NCBI RefSeq assembly: GCF_002245625.1
Contig: NZ_NOIG01000001.1
Location: forward strand, 393,114 to 457,113
DNA: 64,000 bases
Source: Acidovorax kalamii
GTDB lineage: Bacteria; Pseudomonadota; Gammaproteobacteria; Burkholderiales; Burkholderiaceae_C
Direction of reading: 5' to 3'
Positions 36,715 to 46,412 of the stretch are shown here, one piece after another; position 1 is the first letter of the stretch, and every line of letters begins with the position of its first letter. Under the pieces are notes generated by a model. The model did not search any database and was not told the origin of the DNA. It saw only the letters and a program-made list of their open reading frames with translations. Position numbers and translations under genes: made by a program.

Positions 36715-38892
36715 TCAGAACCGGTACGTCGAAGTCAGCGTGTACGTCCGCGCCTGCCCATAGAAGCAATCGCCCCGCGCCAGGCACTGGGTGATGTGCA
36801 CCTTGTCGGCCAGGTTGACCACGTTGAAGGCCACGCGCCAGTCGCCTGCGTCGTAGGCCACCATCGCATCGGCCAGGGTGGCGGCCGGGGTGCTGATGGC
36901 GCTGGTGCCGCTCCATTGCGAGCCGGTGTAGCGCACACCTGCGCCCACGGTCCAGCCGCCACGGCCTTCGCTGGCAAAGCGGTGGCTCAGCCACGCGGAT
37001 GCGGTGTGCTTGGGCACGCTGGCCACCGGGGTGCCCTGGTCGCCGGCGTTGCTGCGGCTGATCTTCGCATCGGTGAAGGCGTAGCCTACGGTGAAGTCCC
37101 ACTGGCGTGCCAGGCTGGCCTGCACCTCGGCTTCGAAGCCCTTGACCTTGACTTCACCGATCTGCAGGCTGTTGAGCGGGTTGGTCGGGTCGGTGGTCTT
37201 GCGGTTTTTCTCGCGCAGCTGGTAGACGGCGGCGAAGGCGCTGATGCCCTGGCCGGGCGGTTGCCACTTCACACCGGCCTCCCACTGCTCGCCGCGCTGG
37301 GGCTTGAAGGGCACGCCGTAGAAGTTGGCGCCGCCCAGTGGCTGGAAGGATTCGGAATAGCCCGCATACGGGGCCCAGCCGCCGTCCATCTGGTAGGTGA
37401 CGCCAGCGCGTTTGCTCCAGGCCTTGTCGTTGACGGCAGCGGCGGGGCGGCCTTCTGTGTCGCTCTTGGCGTTGTCATGGCGCAGGCCCAGGGTGGCGGT
37501 CCAGCGGCCCCACTTGATCTGGTCCTGGGCGTAGAAGCCCAGCTGGCGCTGCTCGACGCTGGGCACGCGTGCCAGGGCCGATGCCGATGGCGCCGTGAAG
37601 TTGCCGTACACGGGGTTGTAGACGTCGATGGCGGGCGCCACGGCGCGCCAGCTTTGCTGGCCCCAGTGGTTGCGCTGCACATCGAGGCCGCCCAGCACGG
37701 TGTGCTCGGCTTCGCCCCAGCGCAGCTTGCCTTCGACCTGCGTATCGACCAGCAGCATGCGCGCGTTGCCCAACGTCCACGAAGCATCGCGCAGCACGGT
37801 GCGGTTATCGGCGTTGAACACGGGGCGCGCGGGGCGGCCCTGGGCGGCATTGGCGGTGAAGCTGGTGTACAGCGTGCGGTAGTCCACGTCGCTCACGCTG
37901 CGGCGCAGGTTCTGGCGCACGGTCCAGGTGCTGTCGATCTGGTGGCTGAACAGGTAGCCCCAGGAGGTGCTTTCGGAGTTGTAGCGGTCCCAGCCGGGTT
38001 CACTGATGAAGGTGTTGGTGGGGATCTGCCCATAGCGGTTGGGCAGCTGCGTGCCCTGCCAGGGGAAGAAGCCGATGAGCGAGCCACTCTTGTCCTTCTG
38101 GTGCGTGAGCTGCAGTGTGAGCGAGGTGGCGGCACTGGGCTTCCAGGTCACGGTGGGGGCGATCACCACGCGGTCGTCGCGCACATGGTCTACCTGCGTG
38201 TCGCTGTCGCGGCCCACGGCCACCAGGCGGTAAAGCCATTCACCGTCCTGTGTGAGCTTGCCGGTCATGTCGGCGGCGATCTGCTTGCGTGCGTTGCTGC
38301 CCAGCTGCACCTGCACTTCGCGCTGCGTTTCGGCCTGCGGGCGCTTGCTGGTGAGGTTGAGCACACCGCCCACGCTGCCCTGGCCATACAACACCGACGA
38401 GGGGCCGCGCAGAAACTCGACACGTTCGAGCGTGTACGGGTCGGGCCGGGTGTCGTTCCAGTAACCGATGAAGCGCACCATGCCGTCCAGGTACTGCGTC
38501 ACATCGCCGCCGCGCGCCTTGAAGGTGTCGCCCCGGCTGTCAAAGTAGTTCGACACCGCCCCGGCCGTGTACGCCGTCACCTGGCGCAGTGTCTGCACAC
38601 CCTGGGCCTCCATCTGGTCGCGGGTGATGACGCTGATGGCCTGTGGGGTTTCGATGAGCGGCGTGTCGGTCTTGGTGGCGCTCAGGGCGCGCTTGGCCAC
38701 AAAGCCGGTGACGGGGGCGGTGGGGTTCTCCTGCTCGGCGCCCGCGCTCACGGTGACCGGGGCGAGGGCTTTTTCTGCCGTGGGGGCGGTTGGGGCAGTG
38801 GGTGTGGCCTGCTGCGCATGGGCCGCGCCGCACAGGGCAAGCAGGGCCGCATGTGCGATGGCGGTGCGGCAGACGGTGATGCCAGATTGCAT
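36715..38892 (-). CDS. TonB-dependent siderophore receptor 1, 725 aa
   Basis: Outer-membrane ferric-siderophore receptor. A signal peptide (ends CGAAHAQ) and a Thr/Pro-rich linker lead to a TonB box-like LAPVTVSA. The plug domain follows with PQAISVITRDQMEAQGVQTL, the DTFKARGGDVTQYLDGM loop and VEFLRGPSSVLYGQGSVGGV. A 22-strand barrel ends in the aromatic C-terminus TSTYRF. The type resembles FhuE/FoxA hydroxamate receptors. GGAGA precedes the chosen ATG. Last gene of a minus-strand run of iron genes. Confidence 0.92.
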   Translation of the reverse strand: MQSGITVCRTAIAHAALLALCGAAHAQQATPTAPTAPTAEKALAPVTVSAGAEQENPTAPVTGFVAKRALSATKTDTPLIETPQAISVITRDQMEAQGVQTLRQVTAYTAGAVSNYFDSRGDTFKARGGDVTQYLDGMVRFIGYWNDTRPDPYTLERVEFLRGPSSVLYGQGSVGGVLNLTSKRPQAETQREVQVQLGSNARKQIAADMTGKLTQDGEWLYRLVAVGRDSDTQVDHVRDDRVVIAPTVTWKPSAATSLTLQLTHQKDKSGSLIGFFPWQGTQLPNRYGQIPTNTFISEPGWDRYNSESTSWGYLFSHQIDSTWTVRQNLRRSVSDVDYRTLYTSFTANAAQGRPARPVFNADNRTVLRDASWTLGNARMLLVDTQVEGKLRWGEAEHTVLGGLDVQRNHWGQQSWRAVAPAIDVYNPVYGNFTAPSASALARVPSVEQRQLGFYAQDQIKWGRWTATLGLRHDNAKSDTEGRPAAAVNDKAWSKRAGVTYQMDGGWAPYAGYSESFQPLGGANFYGVPFKPQRGEQWEAGVKWQPPGQGISAFAAVYQLREKNRKTTDPTNPLNSLQIGEVKVKGFEAEVQASLARQWDFTVGYAFTDAKISRSNAGDQGTPVASVPKHTASAWLSHRFASEGRGGWTVGAGVRYTGSQWSGTSAISTPAATLADAMVAYDAGDWRVAFNVVNLADKVHITQCLARGDCFYGQARTYTLTSTYRF

Positions 38893-39013
38893 GGTGCTGT
38901 TTCTCCGAGGGTTGAAAAAAGGTTCAGGCCCGCTGGCCAGGCATGGCGTGTCGCGTGCCGGGTTGTGGGTGGGCCGATGGGGCAGCGCGCCGATGTGCCT
39001 TGGTCGCCGGTTG

Positions 39014-41152
39014 TCAGAACGTGTAGTCCAGCGACACCTGCAGGCTGCGGGGCGTGCCCGGCACCACAGCGGCAAAGCCTGCGGCGGTGGTCGAGCCGTC
39101 CAGGTAGTAGCGGCGGTTGCCCGCGTTCTTCAGGTTGGCCTGTATCCGCACGCCACCCGCAAACTGGTAGCCCACCGCCAGGTCCACCACGGTGTAGCCG
39201 GGCAGGCGCCACAGGTTGTCGTTGGCGGTGAACTTGTCGCCCTGGTGCACCAGGCCGCCGCCTACCCACAGACCGGGCAGCTGCGGCAGGCGGTACTGCG
39301 TCCACAGCGATGCGGCGCGGCGCGTGGCCAGCCCCACGCGGTGGCCCACGTTGGCACCGGCTACGGTGTCGGCCAGCACCTTGGGGTCGTGGAAGCTCGC
39401 GTTGGCCGTCACCGTCCAGCCAGGCGTGATGCGGCCTTGCAGCTCCAGCTCGATGCCCTGGATGCGCTGGCGAGCCGTGAGCACCGAGTAGCCCGGGTGT
39501 GCGGGGTCGTTGGCGGGGGCGTTGGTGAACTCCAGGTCAAAGGCGGCCACGGTGGTCATCAGTCGCTGGCCCAGCCATTCCTGCTTCCAGCCCACTTCCA
39601 GCTGCTTGCCCTCCGAAGGCGGGGCGGATTGCGCACCCCACACCAGCGTGCCCGAGTTGGCCTGGAACGAGCGCGCGTGGCTGGCGTAGACCATGCTGCC
39701 CGGGCGCGGCTGCCAGGTCAGTGCGGCGCTGGGCTGGGTCTTGCTCAGGTCGGTGACGGGCGTGGTGTAAGCGTCCTTGAAGCGGTCATGGCGCAGGCCC
39801 AGCAGCAGGCCGAAGTCGCCCAGCGCCAGGCGGTCTTGCACAAACAGGCCGGTGTTGCGTGCGTCGGTGGACAGCCGGGTCACGCCCGTGGAAGCCACGG
39901 GCGGCACCAGGCCCGCGATGGGGTTGTAGAGGTCGATGGTGCCCAGGTTGCCCCGGGTGACTGCGCCGTAGACGCCTGCATTGGCGCGCCAGTCCAGGCC
40001 CGCCAGCAACTGGTGCTGCACGGCTCCGGTCTGCACCTTGGCACGCAGCTCGGCCAGAGCGGTGTCGGCGGTGTATTCCTGCCCCGGCGCCAGCCAGTAG
40101 CCGCGCGCCACCTTGCCATTGGTGACGGGGCCCATGGGCGAGGGCAGGTTCACGTTGCGGTGGGTTTCGTTGCGCGAGAGGTGCACGCGGCCTTCGATGC
40201 CGTTGGCGAAGCGGTGCTGCAGTTCGGTGGAGTAAAAGCGCAGGCTCCCCTTGGTGTTGAGCCAGCGCTCGCCATAGAACGCGCCCACGGGCAGCACGTC
40301 GGCGCTGCGCGGGTTCTTGGGGTCGGGCACGGCCAGGCCCACGGTCGATACGCCCTCGCTGCTCTGGGTCTCGGCCTGCGCGCGCCAGACGGTGTCGGGC
40401 GTGATCTGCCACTCCAGGCTGCCCGCCACGCCCTGTTTGCGCGGGGTGTTGCCGTCCACAAAACTGCCGCCCCGGCTGGCGCCGCCGTCCAGGCGGTAGC
40501 GCAGCGTGCCGTCGGTGTTGAGCGGGCCGGTCAGATCAAAATCGGCGCTGCGCCAGCCATGGCTGCCTGCGCCGATCTTCACGGTGCGCAGCGGCTCGGC
40601 AAGGGGCCGCTTGCTCACATAGTTGATGAGCCCGCCGGGCGCGACCTGGCCAAACTCCAGCGCTGCGGGGCCCTTGATGACTTCCACACGGTCGATGTTG
40701 AACAGCGGTGGGTCCAGCAGGTGCGAAAACTTCGCGCCGTCGCGCAGGTAGTTGTTGATGTTGTTGGCCCACAGCCCCCGGATGGCGAACTGCGAGTACG
40801 AGCCGTAGTACTCGGTGCGCGCCGACACGCCCGAGGCGTTGCGCAGCACGTCGCGTTCGGTGGTTGCCATCTGCTGCTCCAGCAGCGCGTTGTCGATCAC
40901 GCTGACCGAGCGCGGCGTCTCCAGCACCGACAGGCCCAGGCGCGAGCTGCTTTGCGCGCGGCGTGCGGGGGTGGCGGCGGCGCCAGCGGTGGAGTCCACC
41001 ACATCCACCTGGCGCAACGAGGGCGCGGCCGGGGCGGTGGGTGCGGCAGGGGCAGCGTCGTCGGCCGTGCCCGTCTGTGCCTGGGCCATGCCATACAGAG
41101 CCAGCAGCACGGCCTGGGCGACGGCGGTGCGCAGAAGATGATAGTGGGTCAT
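39014..41152 (-). CDS. TonB-dependent siderophore receptor 2, 712 aa
   Basis: Signal peptide MTHYHLLRTAVAQAVLLALY ending GMAQAQ. TonB box-like LRQVDVVDS. Plug with TPRSVSVIDNALLEQQ, YSQFAIRGLWANNINNYLRD and VEVIKGPAALEFGQVAPGGL. The barrel ends in LQVSLDYTF. It is distinct in sequence from receptor 1, 121 bp upstream of it. Ligand unknown; ferrichrome/ferrioxamine-like receptors (FhuA/FoxA) are the nearest in feel. Confidence 0.92.
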   Translation of the reverse strand: MTHYHLLRTAVAQAVLLALYGMAQAQTGTADDAAPAAPTAPAAPSLRQVDVVDSTAGAAATPARRAQSSSRLGLSVLETPRSVSVIDNALLEQQMATTERDVLRNASGVSARTEYYGSYSQFAIRGLWANNINNYLRDGAKFSHLLDPPLFNIDRVEVIKGPAALEFGQVAPGGLINYVSKRPLAEPLRTVKIGAGSHGWRSADFDLTGPLNTDGTLRYRLDGGASRGGSFVDGNTPRKQGVAGSLEWQITPDTVWRAQAETQSSEGVSTVGLAVPDPKNPRSADVLPVGAFYGERWLNTKGSLRFYSTELQHRFANGIEGRVHLSRNETHRNVNLPSPMGPVTNGKVARGYWLAPGQEYTADTALAELRAKVQTGAVQHQLLAGLDWRANAGVYGAVTRGNLGTIDLYNPIAGLVPPVASTGVTRLSTDARNTGLFVQDRLALGDFGLLLGLRHDRFKDAYTTPVTDLSKTQPSAALTWQPRPGSMVYASHARSFQANSGTLVWGAQSAPPSEGKQLEVGWKQEWLGQRLMTTVAAFDLEFTNAPANDPAHPGYSVLTARQRIQGIELELQGRITPGWTVTANASFHDPKVLADTVAGANVGHRVGLATRRAASLWTQYRLPQLPGLWVGGGLVHQGDKFTANDNLWRLPGYTVVDLAVGYQFAGGVRIQANLKNAGNRRYYLDGSTTAAGFAAVVPGTPRSLQVSLDYTF

Positions 41153-41314
41153 TTGCTATTGATTCGGTAGCTTAAGGCCGATATGCAGAGCGCGGCAGGG
41201 CCTGTTTTCATTCAAAAAACAGGCGCAGCGCAGCCGCGAAAAGTCTTGACCCGGCAGCCCCGCAGGTGGGGTGCAGGTTCCGGGTGTTGCAAGGGCCCCG
41301 CTGGGCCCCGCAGA

Positions 41315-42055
41315 TCAGTGGCCCTTGGCGGGCGGCTCGGGCAGCGCGGGCGATGCCATGCCGTCCTTCTGCACAAAGCTCAGCGTGGTCACGTAGCTGG
41401 TTTCGCCATACGGCTTGCCCTGCGCCTCACCGGCGGTCTTGTCGCTGTGCTTGACCTCGGCCACGTACTGGCCCTTCCAGGGCAGGGCAAAGGTCACCGT
41501 GCCGTCGTCGCCGCTTTGTTCGCCGCGTGACCAGCCCGAGGGCGCCACCATCTCCACCTGCACCTTGGGCAGGGGCGCGCCGTTGAACACCACCTTGAAC
41601 TCGCCGGGCTTGCCGGTGGGCACCAGGTCCAGAGCCTTGGTGTTGGCCTCGGCCGCCTGGCCCGCGTTGGCCACCCAGCGCGCGGCGGGCACCCACAGCA
41701 TGGCGGGCTGGTTGCGCTTGCTGCGGTCGATCAGCGGGTAGCTGGCCGTGGCAAACAGCGTCTGTGCATCGGCCTGGGTGGTGTAGCTGAAGGCGTCCTT
41801 GCCCAGCTTGCCTTCCAGGCGCTGTGTGCCTGCAGCGCTGCGCTGGTCGAGTGCGGGCGCACCCAGGAACTTGTCGAGCGCACCGGGCGAAGACTCGCGC
41901 AGGTTCTCATTGAATTCGCCAAAGTGCAGGCGGGCCTGGCCACCTGCGTTTTCCAGCCACACCTGGTGGGCGTGGGCGCTGGTGACGGCGGTGAGGGACG
42001 CGCAGGCAATCAGGGTGGCGAGCAGCGGGGCCTGGAGGCGCAGGGACGATGACAT
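41315..42055 (-). CDS. DUF4198-family periplasmic protein, 246 aa
   Basis: The signal peptide ends TSAHA and is followed by HQVWLENAGGQARLHFGEF, the typical start of the DUF4198/NikM-like group of periplasmic beta-sandwich proteins. The immunoglobulin-like part contains GEFKVVFNGAPLPKVQVEMV and FALPWKGQYVAEVKHSD, near the end. The family is often encoded near transition-metal uptake systems and may present or sense a metal. It lies between TonB receptor genes 2 and 3 on the same strand. Confidence 0.85.
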   Translation of the reverse strand: MSSSLRLQAPLLATLIACASLTAVTSAHAHQVWLENAGGQARLHFGEFNENLRESSPGALDKFLGAPALDQRSAAGTQRLEGKLGKDAFSYTTQADAQTLFATASYPLIDRSKRNQPAMLWVPAARWVANAGQAAEANTKALDLVPTGKPGEFKVVFNGAPLPKVQVEMVAPSGWSRGEQSGDDGTVTFALPWKGQYVAEVKHSDKTAGEAQGKPYGETSYVTTLSFVQKDGMASPALPEPPAKGH

Positions 42056-42227
42056 GGCAGTTTCCTTTCGGTGGTTTCAACAAAAAATGTGCGTGCGCAG
42101 GGTGTGCCCGGCCCCGGCGGGGCCAGGGGCAATCCCTGTGCGAAAGAAGTTGGCTGCCTGCGCCCGGTGGTCTGGCGCTGGGTGGCTGGGGCCGGGCGGC
42201 TGGCTGAACGGCACCGCCCGGAGTGCG

Positions 42228-44477
42228 TCAGAAATCGACGCTGGCGCTCAAAGAGAAGGTGCGTGGCGCGCCCACCACCAGGTAGCCCGCGCCGGGGTAG
42301 CCGCCCGACGAGGCCCAGTAGTTGCGGTTGGTCGCGTTGTCCACGCGGGCGCGCAGCGTGACCAGGTGGCCCTGCACCTCGGTGAGGTAGCGCACGCCCA
42401 GGTCCAGGCGGTTCCAGCCGGGCACGCGCAGCGTGTTGGTGGCGTTGGCATAGACCGCGCCGGTGTGCACCAGGCGGCCATCCACGGCCAGGCCGCTCAC
42501 GCCGGGCACATCCCATTCGGCGCCCACATTGGCCTGCAGCTTGGGCACGCCAATCACGCGGCGGCCATCGGTGCTGGCGGCGCCGGTGGCGATCTGCTTG
42601 GCATCGAGCCAGGTCAGGCCGCCCAGCAGGCGCAGACCCTTGGTCGCCTCGCCCTGCACGGCCAGCTCGATACCCTGGTGGCGGTCCTTGCCGCTGCTGC
42701 CAAAAAGGTTGTCGCTGCCCACATAGGCACGCGGCTTGGTGGTGGAGAACAGCGCCACGCTGCCGCCAAAGCGCCCGCCGTCCCACTTCACGCCCACTTC
42801 CTTTTGTTTGGAGACATAGGGCGCCAGCATCTCGCCCCGGTTGGCGGCGGTGCTGGGCGCGGTCTGACCCTGGCTCAGGCCTTCCACATAGTTGGCGTAT
42901 ACCGACAGGCTGTTGCCCCACTTGTACACCGCCGCCAGCAGCGGGCTGGTGCGGCTTTGGTCGTAGCGGTCGGTCTGCACGGCGGTGCCGTAGTCGTAGT
43001 TGGCGATCTCCAGCGACTGGTGGCGCAGGCCCACGGTGAGCAGCAGGCGGTTATCGAGCAGCGACATCGTGTCGCCCAGCGCCAGGCTGGTCAGGCGCGT
43101 GCTGCCGGTGATGCGCGGGTCGGCCAGGTCGCCGCCCCGGATGGTGTTGGCGCTCAGCGCGGGCAGGGCCGAATAGACGGGGCGGTAGAGGTTGGTAGCC
43201 TGCGTGTTGCCAAAGTCCATGGCATACGCGTTCTTCTTGTCGGCGCTGAAGTGCGACGCCACTGCCACCCATTCATGCCCCACGCTGCCGGTCTGCAGCC
43301 TGCCACGCAGGCCCAGTTCACCGGTGTTCACGCTGTCTTTGCGGGTGTTGTCAAAACGGTAGGTGGTGCCTGCGCCGGTGCTGCTGTTGGCCACCGTGAG
43401 GTTGGCCAGCGAATTCGCCTCGGTGCCCCGGCGCGCGCCCGCAGCCGCCCAGCCGGTCACGTTGGGTGTGATGTCCCACTCGCCGCGCAGCGTGCCAAAG
43501 GTGTCGCGTTCGTTGGAATAGGTCCAGGGCTGGGCAAAGTTGGTGGCGTTGTCGGGTGCAGTGGGCACCTGCGTGGCGGTGGCGGCCAGTGTCACGTTGG
43601 TGCGGGTGTTGCGCAGCTTGTGGTCTTGCCAGCCGATGTCGCCCGACAGGCGCACGTCGCGGCTGCGCCAGTCCAGGCCCACAGCCACCAGGCCCAGTTT
43701 CACGTCTTCATCGTCCACGCCGGTGCCGCCGCTGTGGGTGGCGGCATTCACGCGGATGCCGGTGTTGCCGTCGGGCCCGAAGCGGCGGGCCACATCGGCC
43801 GCCAGCTGCGTCTGGCTACCGCTGGCCACGCCAAAGGTCACGCGGTTCAGGGGCTCGTTGGGTGCGCGCTTGGGCAGCAGGTTGATGCTGCCGCCAATAC
43901 CGCCGCCATTGGGGCTGGCGCCGTTCAAAAAGGCCGAGGCGCCGCGCAGTACCTCCACGCGCTCGAACAGCTCGGTAGCGATGTACTGGCGCGGCAGCAG
44001 GCTGTACAGGCCGTTGTAGGCCGTGTCGTCCGACCCGAGCAGGAAGCCGCGAATGAAGTACGACTCCTGAAAGTTGCCAAAGCCCCGCGCCACACGCACC
44101 GTGGGGTCGTTCTGCAGCACGTCGCCCACGCTGCGCGCGTGGCGGTCCTGGATCAGCTCGTTGGTGTAGCTGGTGATGGAAAACGGTGTCTCCATCGCAT
44201 CGTGCGTGCCCAGCACGCCCGCGCGGCCGCCGCGCGCCACCTGGCCGCCGGGGTAGGCGGGCGACAAACCCTGGGCCGATGCATCGGCACTGGCGTTCAC
44301 GGTCACGGTGGACAGGGTCTTGGTTTCGCTCGCAGTGGCGGGAACTGCAGCTTGCTGCGCATGCAGCGCAGGTGTGGCCAGGGCCAGCACCACCACGGCT
44401 GCAGCCATGGCAACAGGGGTGGTTGGGAATGCCGGGCGCAGCAGCGGGGCGGAGTGGGGCGATGGTGCGGAGCGCAT
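42228..44477 (-). CDS. TonB-dependent siderophore receptor 3, 749 aa
   Basis: Long N-terminal signal region (cleavage near LATPALHAQ), TonB box-like LSTVTVNAS, plug with TPFSITSYTNELIQDRHARS, FQESYFIRGFLLGSDDTAYN and VEVLRGASAFLNGASPNGGG. The barrel ends in FSLSASVDF. It starts 26 bp downstream of the 76-aa membrane gene and therefore belongs to the PepSY operon. Ligand not predictable. Confidence 0.92.
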   Translation of the reverse strand: MRSAPSPHSAPLLRPAFPTTPVAMAAAVVVLALATPALHAQQAAVPATASETKTLSTVTVNASADASAQGLSPAYPGGQVARGGRAGVLGTHDAMETPFSITSYTNELIQDRHARSVGDVLQNDPTVRVARGFGNFQESYFIRGFLLGSDDTAYNGLYSLLPRQYIATELFERVEVLRGASAFLNGASPNGGGIGGSINLLPKRAPNEPLNRVTFGVASGSQTQLAADVARRFGPDGNTGIRVNAATHSGGTGVDDEDVKLGLVAVGLDWRSRDVRLSGDIGWQDHKLRNTRTNVTLAATATQVPTAPDNATNFAQPWTYSNERDTFGTLRGEWDITPNVTGWAAAGARRGTEANSLANLTVANSSTGAGTTYRFDNTRKDSVNTGELGLRGRLQTGSVGHEWVAVASHFSADKKNAYAMDFGNTQATNLYRPVYSALPALSANTIRGGDLADPRITGSTRLTSLALGDTMSLLDNRLLLTVGLRHQSLEIANYDYGTAVQTDRYDQSRTSPLLAAVYKWGNSLSVYANYVEGLSQGQTAPSTAANRGEMLAPYVSKQKEVGVKWDGGRFGGSVALFSTTKPRAYVGSDNLFGSSGKDRHQGIELAVQGEATKGLRLLGGLTWLDAKQIATGAASTDGRRVIGVPKLQANVGAEWDVPGVSGLAVDGRLVHTGAVYANATNTLRVPGWNRLDLGVRYLTEVQGHLVTLRARVDNATNRNYWASSGGYPGAGYLVVGAPRTFSLSASVDF

Positions 44478-44503
44478 GGGGATGGAACTAAAAAACGGAG
44501 AAC

Positions 44504-44734
44504 TCAGCGGGGTGCGGAGGAAGGAGTTGTGGGTGCGTTGGTAGCGTCGGCAGCCGCCCGTGTGCGGGGCCAGCTGTACCAGCCCATCACCGCCACCGGC
44601 ACACCCAGCGCCACCCATGACCACCAGTCGCCCCAGGTGTCAGACACCAGGGCCGTGAGCAGCCCGGTGGTGGTGAGCACACCCATCAGGATGGGCGCGC
44701 CCCACAGGGCCCAGAAAGGGCTGGGCTTTTTCAT
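44504..44734 (-). CDS. Small two-helix membrane protein, 76 aa
   Basis: MKKPSPFWALWGAPILMGVL and SWVALGVPVAVMGWYSWPRT outline two hydrophobic helices, followed by an Ala/Thr/Pro tail. The start overlaps the PepSY gene stop by 4 bp (ATGA), and receptor 3 follows after 26 bp. Small proteins of this type regularly accompany PepSY/TonB receptor pairs, but none has a proven role. Confidence 0.78.
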   Translation of the reverse strand: MKKPSPFWALWGAPILMGVLTTTGLLTALVSDTWGDWWSWVALGVPVAVMGWYSWPRTRAAADATNAPTTPSSAPR

Positions 44735-45933
44735 GCGGCCCCCTCGGTGGTACGCGCGGCGCCCGATGCGGGCAATGCGCCGCCCGCAAAGCCGCCGGTG
44801 GTGCTGCCAGCGGCTGGTGTTGCGGGGCTTGCTGCCTGCACGCCCTTGCGCAGCCACAGATACAGCCCGCTGCCCAGCACCACGATGGTGGCGATGTCGA
44901 GCAGCGCCCAGAGGATCTTCATCGGCATGCCGCCGTAGTCGCCAAAGTGCAGCGGCTGCGACACCAGCAGCGCCGTCAGGTACCAAGGCAGCGCAGGCGA
45001 CGCCGTGACCTGCGCCGTGCGCGCATCCACCAGCACCGGCTTGAGCAGCTTGGAGGTGAGCGGCTCGTTGCCGCGCATAAAAAACGTGTTGTGGTGCGGG
45101 CTGGAGAACGCCGTGCCCGGGAACGCAATGAACGACAGCTTGGTGCCCGGCGCCTGGGCCTGCGCCACCTCCAATGCCTGCTGCAGCGGCCCCCGCTCGG
45201 CAGCGGGCACGGTGGGCTGGCCTTCATAGGGCTTGAGCAGCACCGAGAGCTGGTCGTACTGCCAGTATTTGATGAGCAGGTCGGCCCACGTGTTGATCAT
45301 CCCCGTGCCGCCCACCACAAAGGCCCACACCAGCGTGACGATGCCCAGCAGGTTGTGCAGGTCGAGCCACTTCACGCGCGTGGAGCGGTCCCGCCGCACC
45401 TCGCCAAACGCCAGCTTGCGCATGAAGGGGGCATACAGCACCACGCCGGTGACGATAGCCACCAGCAGCAACAAGCCCATGAAGCCCAGAAACAGCTTGC
45501 CCGGCAGCCCCGCAAACAGGTCCACATGCAGGCGGAACATCACATGCATGAAGCCCTCGTCAAACCGTGGCTGCGCCAGCACCTGGGCCGTGCGCGCATC
45601 CACCGCCACCGACTTGAAATCGTCCGTGGGCGCCGGTGTGGGCGTGAGCGTGACGAACCAGACGTTGTTGTCGTCCTCAGCGTGCGACGCGAACTGCACC
45701 ACACGATCCGGGTGCAGCGCGTGTGCGGTGGCCAGCACCTTGTCGAGGCTGGCGCGCGGTGTGTTGGCGGGCATGGCGGGCGCCTCGACCTCGGTGCCCA
45801 GCAGGTGGCCAATTTCGTGGTGAAAGATCAGCGGCAGGCCGGTGATGCACAGCAGCAGCATGAAGACGGTGCACACCAGGCTGGACCACTTGTGGGTCCA
45901 GCTCCAGCGGCGCAGGGCGGTGGGGCTCAGCAT
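44731..45933 (-). CDS. PepSY-associated transmembrane protein, 400 aa
   Basis: PepSY_TM family. N-terminal helix WTHKWSSLVCTVFMLLLCITGLPLIFHHE (ends given as WTHKWSS and FHHE), periplasmic PepSY repeats, central helices near FLGFMGLLLLVAIVTGVVLY and LHNLLGIVTLVWAFVVGG, and a last helix IATIVVLGSGLYLWLRKG. Conserved histidines in the helices suggest heme or electron-transfer function; relatives (PiuB, FoxB) are thought to reduce ferric siderophores. First gene behind the Fur-like site at 46157. Confidence 0.88.
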   Translation of the reverse strand: MLSPTALRRWSWTHKWSSLVCTVFMLLLCITGLPLIFHHEIGHLLGTEVEAPAMPANTPRASLDKVLATAHALHPDRVVQFASHAEDDNNVWFVTLTPTPAPTDDFKSVAVDARTAQVLAQPRFDEGFMHVMFRLHVDLFAGLPGKLFLGFMGLLLLVAIVTGVVLYAPFMRKLAFGEVRRDRSTRVKWLDLHNLLGIVTLVWAFVVGGTGMINTWADLLIKYWQYDQLSVLLKPYEGQPTVPAAERGPLQQALEVAQAQAPGTKLSFIAFPGTAFSSPHHNTFFMRGNEPLTSKLLKPVLVDARTAQVTASPALPWYLTALLVSQPLHFGDYGGMPMKILWALLDIATIVVLGSGLYLWLRKGVQAASPATPAAGSTTGGFAGGALPASGAARTTEGAA

Positions 45934-46412
45934 GGCGTGGGGGCGGGGTGGCAAGGGCCGTCGAGCAGTCGCACCACCACCAGCGCCGCCCACGGCACGG
46001 GGCGCGCTGTCGCAACAGAGAAGGCGAAAAAGTGGTTCATCAAGCCAGACAACCCGGAAACATCGAAAGACGGTGGGTGCTGGCTGCAGCCGGGAGGCCT
46101 GTTCAAAAAGAGGCTCCGGGGGAGGGCTGTGGCTTGCGGAAACCTAATTTTACATTGCAAATGGGAATTGTTTTTATTCGTGACTGCGTGCGAGGTAAGG
46201 GTGTTGGGAAAACGGCGCGGACTGCGGTTCGGCAGGCGCTTGGTGGGAGGAGCGGCTTGGCGCGCAGGGGCTGCTGGTGCGGGGCGCGTTTTGAGCCTGC
46301 AGGCTATAGTCCCTTCGCCTCAATGCGCTGGTTTTGCAGAGATTCGCACTTGCGTTTGAACTCAGTGCATCGGCTTCTAACCCAGGCTGCGAGCCGCTCT
46401 CAGGAGAGTTCT
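45934..46412. other. 479-bp divergent regulatory region
   Basis: This stretch separates the minus-strand iron operon from the plus-strand secreted-protein gene. Its only marked feature is the AT-rich Fur-like site at 46157-46175; the rest is GC-rich and without a credible gene. The open frame crossing it on the plus strand has no start signal before 46413. Confidence 0.6.
46157..46175 (-). promoter_or_regulatory. Fur-box-like operator of the PepSY/receptor 1-3 operon
   Basis: GCAAATGGGAATTGTTTTT matches the 19-bp Fur consensus GATAATGATAATCATTATC at 11 positions and lies in an AT-rich patch (46143-46180). It is 224 bp ahead of the PepSY start. The five iron-related minus-strand genes downstream make Fur control plausible. 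Confidence 0.5.

Noticed and set aside
41799..45008. 1069-codon plus-strand open frame opposite the receptor 3/PepSY genes
   Set aside because: Composition is His/Gly/Gln/Ala-rich low-complexity with no domain; the minus-strand genes explain the sequence. The same applies to the long frames at 2785-4881 (+), 38567-41170 (+), 47484-49091 (+), 50312-52036 (+), 16798-19479 (-), 24627-26261 (-) and 55952-58420 (-).
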